DNA of 64,000 bases from Synchiropus splendidus (lineage: Eukaryota; Chordata; Actinopteri; Syngnathiformes; Callionymidae): positions 24,181,501-24,245,500 of the forward strand of contig NC_071339.1 in NCBI RefSeq assembly GCF_027744825.2, given 5' to 3'. Both the position numbers and the translations under genes were made by a program. The stretch's first letter is position 1, and each line of letters begins with the position of its first letter. A model generated the notes under the pieces. The model searched no databases and had not been told where the DNA came from. It saw only the letters and a list, made by a program, of their open reading frames with translations. Positions 34,273 through 44,292 of the stretch are shown piece after piece.

Positions 34273-34725
34273 GTGGGTCTCAGACCCACACACCGAATTT
34301 AGCAAACTATCCCATTTTATTTTATTGAAGATTATTTCGTACTGTAACAGAGCAGTGACAATATACTGGATATAAGTATGTAGAAAATGTTAACTAAATG
34401 ATTCATATAGCTGTAGTTAGTTCAATATGTTTACTGCTGTCTGGTTAAATAAAAATCTCAACCGCGTCGCAGGAAAATGTTAGTCAGTTCGTTTCCGGAA
34501 GCATCAAAAGTTTTCCCCAATTGTTTTTTGTTGTCACTTTTCGTCATAGGTGAAATTTTCTTTTTTTTTTTTTTTTTTTTTTAGTGAAACAATAATCAAG
34601 TAATTATACTGGCAAAGAAACATAGGACCATGATTTAAACACATTTGTCATGTAATCATAACAACACCTCATTCTTCAGTCACCTCTGGAGTATGATCAG
34701 AGTCCTCCAATTAATCAGGTGATGG
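34273..34725. other. Retroviral 3' untranslated stretch
   Basis: No open gene. AT-rich, with a 24-base T run at about 34559-34582. It lies between the envelope remnant and the polypurine tract. Nothing else is recognised. Confidence 0.6.
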
Positions 34726-35165
34726 CTACAGATGTGGTCTCTCAGTCACCACGAGAGCCAGTTGTTCAGCAGGCATCATGTTCAGCATCTGTGCGTTCCA
34801 AAGTCCCGTTGTGACCGCTAACTGCTTCTCAGTCATTCGCAGACACAGTTTCCTCATCATGGGTACGATGCAACATGCCAGAAGAAAAATGACGATGAGT
34901 ATGATTGCAGTAGTCATCCTCACTTCTGCAAAAAATGCTCCACATTTTCTTCGGTGTCCATCTAACCAATCCCAGGCCCAACTTATAGCTCCTGCATGCT
35001 CTTTTATCTCATTTTTTGAATCTCTAAGTTTATCCATTGCAATGGCAAATGTTCCATCAGGCGCGGTGTTGTTGGAATGTAAGTGCAACACTGATCTGCA
35101 AACATGTGACACACACCAACCAATCTAACACCTGACGATTTCGTAACACCATTTTACCAGTTTCA
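34726..35165 (-). pseudogene. env: Retroviral envelope, transmembrane subunit remnant
   Basis: 129 open codons (34726-35112) with a Cys/Trp-containing ectodomain end (ISWAWDWLDGHRRK), a membrane span (AIILIVIFLLACCIVPMM) and a short cytoplasmic tail. A frame change near 35110 separates it from an upstream heptad segment (MVLRNRQVLDWL at about 35115-35165) of the type found in retroviral transmembrane subunits. No surface subunit is present; pol follows after about 330 bp. Such a protein would normally mediate fusion, but this remnant has no signal peptide or surface part. Confidence 0.75.
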
Positions 35166-35495
35166 TGCAGTTGTTCTCCCAGTAGTTTAAATATTTCATA
35201 GGTATGGTTTGTGTAAATAGTAAATATAATTAATCGAATAATGTGGTTTTATTACAGAGAGGACTAGTGGTGGTCAAAACTGGACGGTCATCTTCGTTTC
35301 CTTTTTTTTGACTGTGGTGTGGTTCCAAGTTTGGCAGACAGTGTTTTACCTAGAGCTCCCTGACCTCTGACATGGATCCCACTTTTACTCCGCCTGTCCT
35401 GCACCAATACGCTTAACGTTTTGTGTTTCTGGGCATTTTTCACACAACGGGTGATCGCATCGTACTTAACTGAGTCCCTGTTATGCTCGAGTTTT
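35166..35495. other. Gap between pol and env remnants
   Basis: Minus-sense short basic frame (about 35290-35490) containing VQDRRSKSGIHVRGQGALGK; it overlaps or follows the pol end. Most of env should lie here, so a deletion is likely. No other feature. Confidence 0.5.
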
Positions 35496-36918
35496 TTAGC
35501 TGGAACTTAGGGTGTCACGGTCTGGACTTTGGTCGGCTGCTGCGGTCTCGCAAGCTGCGCGAGCTCGTCTCCTGGTGACAACCAAACCAGACAACTTATT
35601 ATCACAGCAAGCCTTGTCATCAACATTTTGACTATCTAAATCATTGACTTCACTGCCTGTTTTATTACCTCTTTGGTTGTGATGGCCTTGGGCCTTTGTG
35701 CAATGGCTCAGATGGTACCAAGTGGCGCTGCCTTCGACTTGGACAGCTGTTGGTGTTGCTCGGACCACGGTGTATGGACCTTCACATCTCGGCTGGTGCC
35801 ACTTCCTTCGGAAGACCTTGATATACTCCTGGTCGCCGGGAACCACCAAATGCCCGGCCTCACGATCGGCCTCAAGCTCCCGTTTTCTCTCCTGCAGATA
35901 GATAGTCTTATGGATAGAAGTTAGTTGCTTCGTATAACTTCTAAGTTCAGATTGTAGTTGCTCAAGTGGAGGCCCCTTGTAGGGTCCCCTCAAGTGTGGT
36001 GCCGGCATCGGCCATCCCGTCAACATCTTGTGTGGTGTCAAATGCGTGCTTTGATGAGTTTGCATGCGATAACTCATCAGTGCTAATGGTAACGCATCAA
36101 CCCAGTTTAGCTTTGTGCTAGCACAGATCTTATTCAGTTTCGCTTTCAGGGTTCCATTTATCCCCTCAACCATTCCCTGACTCTGGGGGTGATAAACGGC
36201 ACCCAATCGTTGTTTGATTCGAAGTTGCTGCAAGATGCCCTTCACAACCTTTTGTACAAATGCAGCACCGTTGTCTGAGCTTATTTCTGACGGAATGCCA
36301 ACTCGAGGAATGATTTATCTGGTCAAGAATTTGATTACTGTTTCAGCACTCAAGTCTTTAGATGGTGCTGCTTCAACCCAGCAGCTTAACCGATCAATTA
36401 CCACCAACATGTTGCGTCTCCCTTGAACCGTTTTTATCATGTCAACGTAATCGATCACAAGATGTTTAAATGGACCTTCTGGGACTGGAATATGACCTAT
36501 TGGTATCTTGATGTTTTTTCGTTGTTTTCTTCACAAATCTCACATTGATTCAGCACTTCATCTGTTGTTGTCTGCAAAAATGGGGACCAATATCCCTGCT
36601 GTCTGATTTTCTTCACCACTTCCCCCCTTGCGTGCAGTGCAGATCACTGTGCACCTCCGAAATCAAGATGGTCAAAAGTGCAGTTGGAGCTACGAGCTTG
36701 CCTTCATGTGATCGCCAGAGACCCTGATTGTCCACAGTAGCTCCTTTTTGTTTCCACAAAACCTTTTCATTTTCATCTGCATTTTCTTGGATCAAGATTA
36801 TGTCTTCAGGTGTGACTGAGGGTTCTAATGTCACCATAGGTGACAAAATGGCTATTTTGCATCTTGACACTTCTTTTGCTGCCTCGTCAGAGAGAAGAAG
36901 AATACACCAAAATGTCAA
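35496..36918 (-). pseudogene. Retroviral pol: RNase H end and integrase
   Basis: 36613-36918 encodes the region before the zinc finger with LVAPTALLTILISEVHSDLHC. 36245-36600 encodes the integrase core with stops (LVIDYVDMIKTV, RRNMLVVIDRLS). 35496-36245 is a 249-codon open C-terminal part: ISSDNGAAF before it, then AVYHPQSQGMVEGINGTLKA with the catalytic Glu, and the C-terminal barrel (KVFRRKWHQPRCEGPYTVV, YHLSHCTK). The D-D-E residues are present but in different frames. It resembles gamma/epsilon-type retroviral integrases of fish. Confidence 0.85.
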
Positions 36919-37396
36919 ACCTGAAAACTGAATTGTACATTTATCAGCTGGATGATGACAAAACCTACGGAGATGGCTGTGTTATCAGTCTAACGACTGT
37001 GGTGTGCTAATAGAGGTGAAGCCAGAAAATTTTCCAAGGGCTGAAGAAGAAGAAGAAGAAGAACAACAACAACGTCAGAAGGCTGGAGCCGTGTCTAACA
37101 AACCTGATCGAATGGAGAGGAAGCCGTCCTTCGTGGCTATATGGCTGGCTAAAATCTCAGGATCAGGACGATGGTCCGTCATGGCCATCCATAAAGTATC
37201 GACAGGAGTCACGGGTGAACAAGAACAAGATTTCGTACTGGAGTATTTTAATTCTGATTGCGGTGTATTTCGTACTCTGTTAACCATACCAATGGATGCT
37301 TGGAGTAAGAAAATTCAGGAGTTTCTCCGAAAATCGACGGCCTCTTTTAGCATAGCCGCTGATGGAATGATGCCCTTGTGCCGAAAGAGGCACTGA
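36912..37396 (+). pseudogene. Maverick accessory gene A, unknown function
   Basis: Begins MSNLKTELYIYQLDDDKTYG at 36912 and hits a stop at about 37008. A second frame opens at 37004 and runs to 37396, with an acidic run and glutamines from a (GAA)n(CAA)n microsatellite (37040-37074), then AIWLAKISGSGRWSVMAIHK and IPMDAWSKKIQEFLRK. The two look like one protein with a frameshift near 37000. Its place, upstream of the integrase near the element end, is where adintovirus-like elements keep early genes. I do not recognise a family, and the first 20 codons could belong to the retroviral side instead. Confidence 0.5.
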
Positions 37397-37513
37397 CCTT
37401 TTAGTCCTGCCCCCTTTGGACCGCCTACTCACTGATGGCTGCTATAAAGAGGATTTTTTCCAGAGCGACACCCTGCAGACGTACCTGTCGAAACAAGAGC
37501 AACTAAGACAACG

Positions 37514-38332
37514 ATGAGGACCGAAGGGAAGAGAGGTATTGGCACTATCTTCCTCGGAGATGCTACAGGCGGCACTGGGTACGGAATGAACAACTCCTCG
37601 ACGAGCCCTCTATTTCCTGTGGTAGAACACGTAACTGGTGATGGTCATGAGTACGATGGTTCTAACAACAACACGACAGATGGAGCCTGTCCTTCAGCGA
37701 CCATCAAAGACGACACAGACGACTTTGATGCAACTGAAATGGAAGATGTGGATGATGAGGAGGAACCTGTAGGGAGAGCACCAACCTCCTACCCCAAGAA
37801 CGAAACTGTCGGCGTGCATCCGCCTGCTTCATCTTCAGCTTCTCAAGACCAAGAACCAGTAGCTAATGATGACACGGATGGATGGATAAGCGGTTTCTTC
37901 TTGAAAGCTTTAAAGACAGTTGTATTTCATCTACCAGGTAAAACCATGCGCAGGTATTGGAGGGAGATCTGCTACGGTTGCCAAGTAGACCATCCCAGCC
38001 AACTACAACACAGCTGCCTTGAAGAGATGGAGGATGATTTATACAGTCTTAACTTCCACCCGTTGATGAAGAGACTCTGTAACAAGAACTTTCTGTCTGC
38101 TATACAACACTACTTGACCCTGAATGACGTACAACCGGAGAAAATGAGAACCAAGGCTACGGCTGAGACAGTCTTGCTCGAAATGAGGTCTCCAAAATCA
38201 AGTGTCTGGAATGAATACATCAAACATGAGCATGAGGATCCTCTAATTGAACGTCTGGATTCAGCAAGTAGAATCTGGAATAGAACGCCGGTCCTGGTCG
38301 ATGTCACAAACACGAGATTCCCTCGTATGTGA
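37514..38332 (+). CDS. Maverick accessory gene B, unknown function, open
   Basis: 272 codons without interruption. The N-terminal 110 residues are Gly/Thr/Ser then Asp/Glu-rich and likely disordered (DDTDDFDATEMEDVDDEEEP). From about residue 145 the protein is compact: TMRRYWREICYGCQVDHPSQ, then LQHSC, a C-x2-C-x3-H-x5-H-x-C pattern that could bind a metal, followed by a helical region (YSLNFHPLMKRLC, ALQHYL-like LSAIQHYLTLNDV). A TATA-like gctataaagagg is at 37440-37451, 63-74 bp upstream. It precedes the integrase in the same sense. Copy 1 has lost this region. I recall similar Cys-His segments in uncharacterised animal proteins but cannot name a family. Confidence 0.65.
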   Translation: MRTEGKRGIGTIFLGDATGGTGYGMNNSSTSPLFPVVEHVTGDGHEYDGSNNNTTDGACPSATIKDDTDDFDATEMEDVDDEEEPVGRAPTSYPKNETVGVHPPASSSASQDQEPVANDDTDGWISGFFLKALKTVVFHLPGKTMRRYWREICYGCQVDHPSQLQHSCLEEMEDDLYSLNFHPLMKRLCNKNFLSAIQHYLTLNDVQPEKMRTKATAETVLLEMRSPKSSVWNEYIKHEHEDPLIERLDSASRIWNRTPVLVDVTNTRFPRM

Positions 38333-38462
38333 TACTTTTTTTATTTTTTTTTACTCTTTTACTCTCTTTGTATAACATTACGTTTGAATCCTTACATAAC
38401 CTGTGGAATAAAAAACATTAAGAAGTATATTTGGATCTCAGCTCATTCATTTCTCGTTTAAC

Positions 38463-39523
38463 ATGACGGTGAAACACATCATTAAAAGAGTTTATTACAA
38501 TCCTCTTCACCCCGGGACCTCTGGAGGTGTGAGTCGCCTTCGTCCAGGGGTGCAGGATGAGACTGGAAAACCAGTCAGTTCTAAATCTATTGAAGATTTT
38601 TCATCAAAACAGGATGCTTACACCGTGCGTAAACCAGCCGAGAAGCAGAGTATTTGTTCACAGGCCTCTTCAACAATTCCAGGCCGACTGATGGGACATG
38701 CAGGCATTGGCTAGATATAACGACGATCAAAATTACTTATTGACCGTTATAGATGTATTTTCAAAGAAGGCCTATTTACGCATTTTAAAAAGAAAAACTG
38801 CGATTGAGACAATGAAGGCGTTTGAATCAGTGCTGGATGAGAGCGGGACGCCTGCAAAGCTACAGACGGATGATGGGAAAGCATTTTTTAGCAAGAGTTT
38901 CCGGGCTTTGATGGAAAGGAAGAGAATTATTCATTTTTCAACAGCGAGTGACTTTAAGGCCTCTGTGGTTGAGAGATTTAACTGCACTCTTAAAAATCGG
39001 ATGTGGAGATATTTTACAGCTAAAAAGATTACATTACATCGAGGTTTCACAGGATCTAGTAAAGAGTTATAATCACAGCTATCACAGTAGTATAAAAATG
39101 ACACCGATGGAAGTAACTAAAGAAAATAGTCTGCAAGTGTTTGACAATCTTTACATTAGACCGTCGAAAGGTCGGCAGAAGCCAAAATTTAAGGAGGGCG
39201 ATCATGTTAGGATATCAAAACTATGAGGTGTATTTCACAAAAAGTATGAGCAGAGTTTTACAGAAGAGATATTCACGATAACTGAATGTATCCACCGCAA
39301 CCCGCCTGTACATAAATTGAAAGATTTCGACGGTGAACCCATCCAGCGGTCATTTTATGATCAAGAATTACAAAGAGTGCAACTGGTTAAGGAAGTATTT
39401 CACGCTGAAAAGATTCTCAAGGAACGCGTCGTTAAAGGAGAAAGACAGGTCTTTGTCCAGTGGAAGAACTGGCCTGAAAAATTCAAAAGGTGGGTAAAAG
39501 CTTCAGGTATAAAAAATATATAA
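38463..39523 (+). pseudogene. Maverick integrase with chromodomain, copy 2
   Basis: N-terminal part 38463-38714 (VKHIIKRVYYNPLHPGTSGG), shifted out of frame just before the core (38698-39072). The core has all three acidic residues in one open piece: LLTVIDVFSKKAY, LQTDDGKAF and VVERFNCTLKNRMW. 38948-39226 and 39317-39523 follow after further shifts, the last with the chromodomain (VFVQWKNWPEKFKRWV), which may steer insertion to marked chromatin. The zinc-binding N-terminal region seems shortened. A TATATAA overlapping the stop may serve the next gene. Confidence 0.9.
39517..39523 (+). promoter_or_regulatory. TATA-like box before penton
   Basis: TATATAA, 34 bp upstream of the penton ATG and overlapping the integrase stop. 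Copy 1 has a matching ATATATATAA at 7431-7440 (minus). Position and conservation suggest a late promoter; no start site is proven. Confidence 0.45.
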
Positions 39524-39557
39524 GACGATCCTCCTTTACAACAGGCATCATATCATC

Positions 39558-40420
39558 ATGTACGGCTCAAAGAACGCCCGCTTCTATGTGACTTTACCAT
39601 CAAAGGCCAGTGCAAAAGTTTTTAAAGACAACTCGATTGGTACTTTCCGCGTTGATTTAGCACAACATATCGATTTAAACGGAAAATGGGAGGTTGCTTT
39701 GACGGAGATTACATACCCTCACACATGGAATAATATTCCGGAGGATGCGGCATCATTTTACTGGAAACCGAACCCTAGAGGACCTGATTCCAACACAAAC
39801 ACGACTCCCCCGAGGGGATCAGAATCAGATGCTAACAGGTTGCGGCGCTATAAAGATGAATTTCACAGAGCCATGAGACGCCAGCGCCTCAGCTCAGAGG
39901 ACAAAAGACGAATCGCGAGTGGTTGATTGACATTTCAAAATGGCGGGAAGAGATATTTCCAAACTGAAGTTCAAGGGTGGATATTAAAACTCTATTAATC
40001 AGATTTCAACCGAGTTGGAGCAAACCTTTAAAAAAACCAATGACGATATACGCTTCCTGTTTGACGGTGCACTGCAAAAAATTGATCTTCAAGGAGACGG
40101 TCAGAACCTAATGCTTTTTAAGTGAGTTCAGAGCGCCCCATCCTGATTTAAAAGCGGGGTTTTACCATCGCTACTGTTACAGCGACGCTGTAAGACCGCA
40201 GCTTGTAGGGGATGCGTATGCACCGCTCTTAAGAATGGTGGAAATCAAGGGTAGTTACTCAGATATAATCACACAGCATTTTAACCCTGCTTACTATTTA
40301 CCGGTTGCCAAGAGCCATATTGAAAATATTCAGTTACAAATTAAATCAGATCTTAACAAACCAGTCAATTTTACCTTTGGAAAGGTGGTGGTGACTCTAC
40401 ACTTTAGACCTGTTACTTGA
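39558..40420 (+). pseudogene. Maverick minor capsid (penton), copy 2
   Basis: 39558-39926 is open: MYGSKNARFYVTLPSKASAK leads to GKWEVALTEITYPHTWNNIP, the hallmark of this family. It then shifts (about 39830-39990 differs from copy 1 by indels), passes QKIDLQGDGQNLMLFK-like sequence with a TGA near 40123, and ends in the open piece 40235-40420 (GSYSDIITQHFNPAYYLPVA). Start codon and codon 2 (TAC) are intact, unlike copy 1. Confidence 0.87.
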
Positions 40421-40427
40421 GAGGATA

Positions 40428-40435
40428 TTATATAA
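40428..40435 (+). promoter_or_regulatory. TATA-like box before pVI/pX-like gene
   Basis: TTATATAA, 88 bp upstream of the ATG at 40523, in the short gap after penton. Copy 1 has tatataatat at 6531-6540 in the equivalent place. Confidence 0.45.
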
Positions 40436-40522
40436 CCCTTTAATCGTCGTCTGGAAATCCATTCATCATCACAACACCAGAGAGATAACCAGCCTTTGCA
40501 GACCAAGTCATAAACAAACACA

Positions 40523-40955
40523 ATGGTCCACACAGGCTTAAGAGACGACCCGCACAGATTTGTACAATATTATGAAAAACAGGTGGGCGGAGATCTACCC
40601 GGTTTCTACGGTGACCCGGTTATGTACGGACGAGGCATCCGTTTCCTCTTCTCAAAAATGTTTTGATTTGTATCATGGATCATCAGGAATTGTCAAAGCG
40701 AAACCCCATCTCAAATAAGACGTGGGTAACATAGCCTTGGATATGTTCACCCATACCATGAGAGGAATGAGCGATCAACAGAGACAGGAAGGGTCAGGCG
40801 GTATAGCCGTCTTATCACGAAGGACAAAGAGACGCCCTCCAGGACGACGTGTAAGACAGAGCTCAAATAAACGTCCAAACAAAAAAAGAAAGAAGTCAGT
40901 TGACAGAAGCAAACGGGCCAAGAGGAAGTCCAGAGGGAGCTCTGATATATTTTAA
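40523..40955 (+). pseudogene. pVI/pX-like minor virion protein, copy 2
   Basis: Start MVHTGLRDDPHR, then QVGGDLPG and MYGRGIRF as in copy 1, but a TGA at about 40664 and frame changes break the amphipathic helix region. The basic C-terminal half (40722-40955) is open and retains KKRKKSVDRSKRAKRKSR. Copy 1 is intact. Confidence 0.72.
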
Positions 40956-40961
40956 AAAACC

Positions 40962-40968
40962 TTATATA
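40962..40968 (+). promoter_or_regulatory. TATA-like box before major capsid gene
   Basis: TTATATA ending 7 bp before the capsid ATG at 40976. Copy 1 has tatataagg at 5992-6000 in the same place. If it is a TATA box, transcription would start within the gene, so it may instead be an initiator-type or unrelated element. Confidence 0.35.
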
Positions 40969-40975
40969 CAGTAAC

Positions 40976-42556
40976 ATGGCACTCCTACACCAGAAATCTG
41001 CTGAATGCACATTGGCAGAACTGGATTTATTCACGCCGCCAATTACGCAGCTTTCCAATTTACACTGAAATTGCTCCAGTAGCCGCTATCAGCGAAGAAG
41101 GACCGATTGAGTTTTTTTATAGCAGGAGACGGTGAAAAGTATCTAGACCTAAACGACACCCTTCTACACGTGCGTGCAAGAATTACTAACACTGATAGCA
41201 CACCGCTGGCTAACGACGCAACAGTCGGTCTCATGAATTATCCTCTAAACACCATCTTTGACCAGTGTGATGTGGTCCTGGGGGATCGGAGGATTTCGCA
41301 GTCCAGTTCCACTCACCCGTACAGAGCTATGATCAAAACACTTCTCAACTTTTCAGGCGACACTCTTAAAACACAGTTTAGCGCCGGTCTTTTTTACCAA
41401 GACACACCTGTGTTGGTTGACTGTAAACGGTCCCAACGCAGGCCTGAATAAACGGGCAGAGTTCACGAGCAGATCCAGAGAAGAACATCTTCTCGGTCCT
41501 CTCCACGGCGACATATTTTTCTGTGAGACACTGTTATTAAACTCACTAGGGCGAATGATGCCTTCTGCCTGACCGGACCCCGCGACTCCACCTTTCGTCT
41601 GAAAATCCTTGGCGCCTCTCTGTTTGTGAAGAAAGTCTGTCACAACCTCTTCCGCTGACGTCACCGCCCAACCCACCTAGTCACATCCATACCTGCCTCC
41701 AATCTCCTGAAGGTATAAAGACCCGACCAACCTGCCAGTCCTCGCCTGTTCGTCAACCCTTCATGGTTTGTCTTCAAGCGAGATATTCCGCTATTTGCCA
41801 CTGCCTGGATATTGCATTATCTGAGTTATTTCAGTCGGTCTTTTCTGCCTTAGAACTTCATCAGAAGACTCTTCCTGTTCTGCACAATTAAATACCCATC
41901 TTCTGATTCCAATCTGCGTTTGAGTCACCTGCTTAAATCAACGTTACAAAGTCACTGTTTCGCCAGCTGTGAGAATAGGTCATGCAGAGCGTTTCTTTAA
42001 AGGAAATGCTCTCTGCCCACTCTCACGAGTCAATGTAAAAACATACTCCATTCCAGAAAACTCATTAATATGTACCCAGGATAATTTATTTCTGGGTTCA
42101 ATACCTAAATACGTGGTTTTAGGGATGGTGCATCATGAGGCATTTACCGGTATGAGAGATCTCTCCCCGTTCAATTTTCATCATTACAACACTGAATATC
42201 TCGCCCTCTGTCAGGACGGCCAACAGATCCCCGCTAAAGCTTTTCAACCTCAGTTTAATCACGGTATTTCAGTCAGTGAGTTTTATACCATGATTTTAGC
42301 TACAGGAAGACATTTGAAGGATCTACCTCTAAGCATTGATTGCGAAGGTTTTAACAGCGGTTATTCACTGTTTGCATTTAATCTCAATCCAGCCGACGAC
42401 AACGACACTCTCTCCCCTGTCTCAAATGGGAATTTAAGACTGGAGATGAGATTCATAGTACCCTTACCAAACACCGTAATACTGATTGTGTACGCTTGTT
42501 ATGATTCCATTCTGGAGATTGATGCGAAAAGACAAGTGCTGGTGGACTATTATTAA
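40976..42556 (+). pseudogene. Maverick major capsid protein, copy 2, with solo LTR
   Basis: Start MALLHQKSAECTLAELDL as in copy 1. Open pieces are 41107-41451 (YLDLNDTLLHVRARITN, INYP-like MNYPLNTIFDQCDVVLGDR) and 41969-42556, a 195-codon C-terminal part that is better kept than in copy 1 (SRVNVKTYSIPENS, FNSGYSLFAFNLNP). A frameshift near 41430 and the solo LTR at 41638-41948 separate them. It precedes the protease by 7 bp. Confidence 0.88.
41638..41948 (+). repeat. Solo LTR in capsid gene, TSD AAGTC
   Basis: 311 bp beginning TGTCACAACC and ending CGTTACA, flanked by AAGTC at 41633-41637 and 41949-41953. Copy 1 has the uninterrupted aaagtcactgttt (complement at about 5288-5300), so this is the empty site. 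It holds a TATA-like ggtataaagac near 41713 and an attaaata near 41890, fitting a promoter and polyadenylation signal. Strand by that order. Family not identified. Confidence 0.85.
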
Positions 42557-42563
42557 AAAGTTA

Positions 42564-43566
42564 TGGACAGTCTCCAGTTACAGAGGCTGCTGAGAGGTCT
42601 CTTGAGCGACACATTTTACGGTGTATGGCCGTCGGATAAGTTGCCTCAATTTACACAACCCCCTCAGACCGCCTGAATATTTAATCGTCAACACACATCC
42701 GGCACATAAACCAGGAGAGCACTGGCAGAGTTTAACTCTCGAAGAAGACGGTAGAACAACTTTCTTTGACTCATTTGGAATGGGGCCCTACTTTGCACAT
42801 TACCCTGAAAGTATTTTAAAGTTTCTCAAGAAACATTCAGGCAACATCAAGTACAACAATGGTCTACTACAGAACCCTCTATCGTTTGTATGTGGTCATT
42901 GTAAGTGCCAAAGTAAGTTTCACTTGATATTGTTTACACTGTTAGGTAGTCGTTTTGTGGTTTAGTGCTTTACATAAATATATGTGGGTTTTAATTTGAA
43001 GGCCACTTTTGTCTTTTGAAAAAAACGGCGGATGTGCAAGGTAAGCTCGTGGTTGATTTGTGTTGGGTTGTTAAGAACAACATGGACATATAGGTTTTGA
43101 CCGTTAAGTTTGGATTTTTGGATGTTCCTGAGACCATTACTTTCAATAAAGGAGGATCAAGTTCCACGGCACAAGCTTCAGTTAGTTTTTTATGTTTTTT
43201 TGATTCCCGTCCAGGAGAAGCTCGGGGAAAATATATTCGTACGGATGTACTGGTGAGAACGATGAAAATGGAAACATTCGGGGCAAAGGAGGAACAAGTC
43301 AGAAACTAACGTCGTTCACAACAATAGAGGTAGCAAACTATTGGAGTTTGCAATCACAGTCATCATTGCATCTTCTACCTCCATCATCGTGCTAGAGGGC
43401 TGTGTATCCAAGAAGTATTAAGTCTATACAGTGACGATACCTTAAAATATGACCTCATGGTATACAACTTTGTGAAAGGACATCAACAATGTCTAAAAAG
43501 ATGTGCACACTGTCCGTGGAAACAACATACTCTGTTCTCTTCAGTATTTTAAAGACTATTGTGACT
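42564..43566 (+). pseudogene. Adenain-like protease, copy 2, with solo LTR
   Basis: Starts MDSLQLQRLLRG. A frame change near 42660 is followed by the open piece with GEHWQSLTLEED (His) and TTFFDSFGMGPYFAHYPES (acidic). The solo LTR at 42900-43358 splits it just before the catalytic Cys, whose region (CVFYL in copy 1) resumes in disrupted frames after 43363. Inactive, unlike copy 1. Confidence 0.88.
42900..43358 (+). repeat. Solo LTR in protease gene, TSD GTCAT
   Basis: 459 bp beginning TGTAAGTGCC and ending GCAATCACA, flanked by GTCAT at 42895-42899 and 43359-43363. Copy 1 (complement near 4370) shows the single gtggtcatcattg, the empty site. The ends are TG...CA and the duplication is 5 bp, as for LTR elements. 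A polyadenylation-like signal caataaag lies near 43144. No internal gene is seen; family not recognised. Confidence 0.8.
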
Positions 43567-43595
43567 AATCCTATTTTGTTTGTTCGTGTGTTAAA

Positions 43596-44286
43596 AAAAA
43601 AATCTGTAATCAGGAGACCAGCTTTCAGCTATACTTTTCTTTCGCAAGATAGAATTCGATTTAAGTCTCTGATATTGAGCCCTCGCTTCAGGATTGGACA
43701 GCAGTGTGAGAGGGATGTTTAGCTTTAATAATGTGACGAGAAACTAGGACCATCCCGCAGGTAATGGAGAACTTCTTTTATTATGCGGTAGGGAAAGGTA
43801 CTTGAATATATCAATCACATGAGAGCCTTTTACAGCATTTCCTTCATACATAAATTTGCCATTCATATTCCAACCATCACCATTTTTGGATATCCTCTGG
43901 ATAATGTATTCAGCATTTCTTCGAGCTTTTGACGGAAGGATATTTAGAATATCCTGACCCAAGTCATCTGTTACAAAGGGTGTTTTTAGAACACTTTCGA
44001 CACGACTGTCAGAGTCGTGGGGGTGATCGCTGACTCTGTCTCGTTGTAAAGTCAGAGTTACTCTCCTTTGGTCTCTCTGATCCTGTTTTGTAAAGGTTAA
44101 ATATCTCTGCAATAGAGCATCATACTTTTTAATCTTCTCATACGAGTTTAACTGAGAATCATTCAGAATGGTCCTCATCTTCTCATTCAATTCATCTTTG
44201 GCAGTTTCACAGATGTCGGAGGTTGGACTTGATAACTGGTTAATTTGCTGAGGAGAGACCTGATACATTTTCTGGACAGTCTTCAT
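43596..44286 (-). pseudogene. Conserved Maverick protein (PY-like), copy 2
   Basis: Open for 180 codons (43744-44286) from MKTVQKMYQVSPQQINQL to LPAGWS, longer than in copy 1 because the Arg codon replaces the stop after LTLQ. The basic tail (SILRKKSIAE-like) follows in a shifted frame to about 43596. The first 50 residues look helical, with a coiled-coil-like charge pattern (DELNEKMRTILNDSQLNSYE). Function unknown. Confidence 0.75.
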
Positions 44287-44292
44287 CGTGTT

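Larger units (their letters stand above)
33831..36920 (-). mobile_element. Endogenous retrovirus, 5'-truncated
   Basis: Minus sense: RNase H end and integrase (36920-35496), envelope transmembrane remnant (35165-34726), polypurine tract (34275-34261) and 3' LTR (34260-33831). Gag, protease, most of RT and the 5' LTR are missing; the truncation point is where the Maverick accessory gene starts, near 36910. The 3' LTR entered the tail of a DIRS recombinase. The integrase resembles gamma/epsilon-type fish retroviruses. Defective. Confidence 0.85.

Noticed and set aside
34559..34582. T24 run as a retroposon poly(A) tail
   Set aside because: No SINE or processed gene precedes it and no target duplication was seen; treated as a simple run in the retroviral 3' region.
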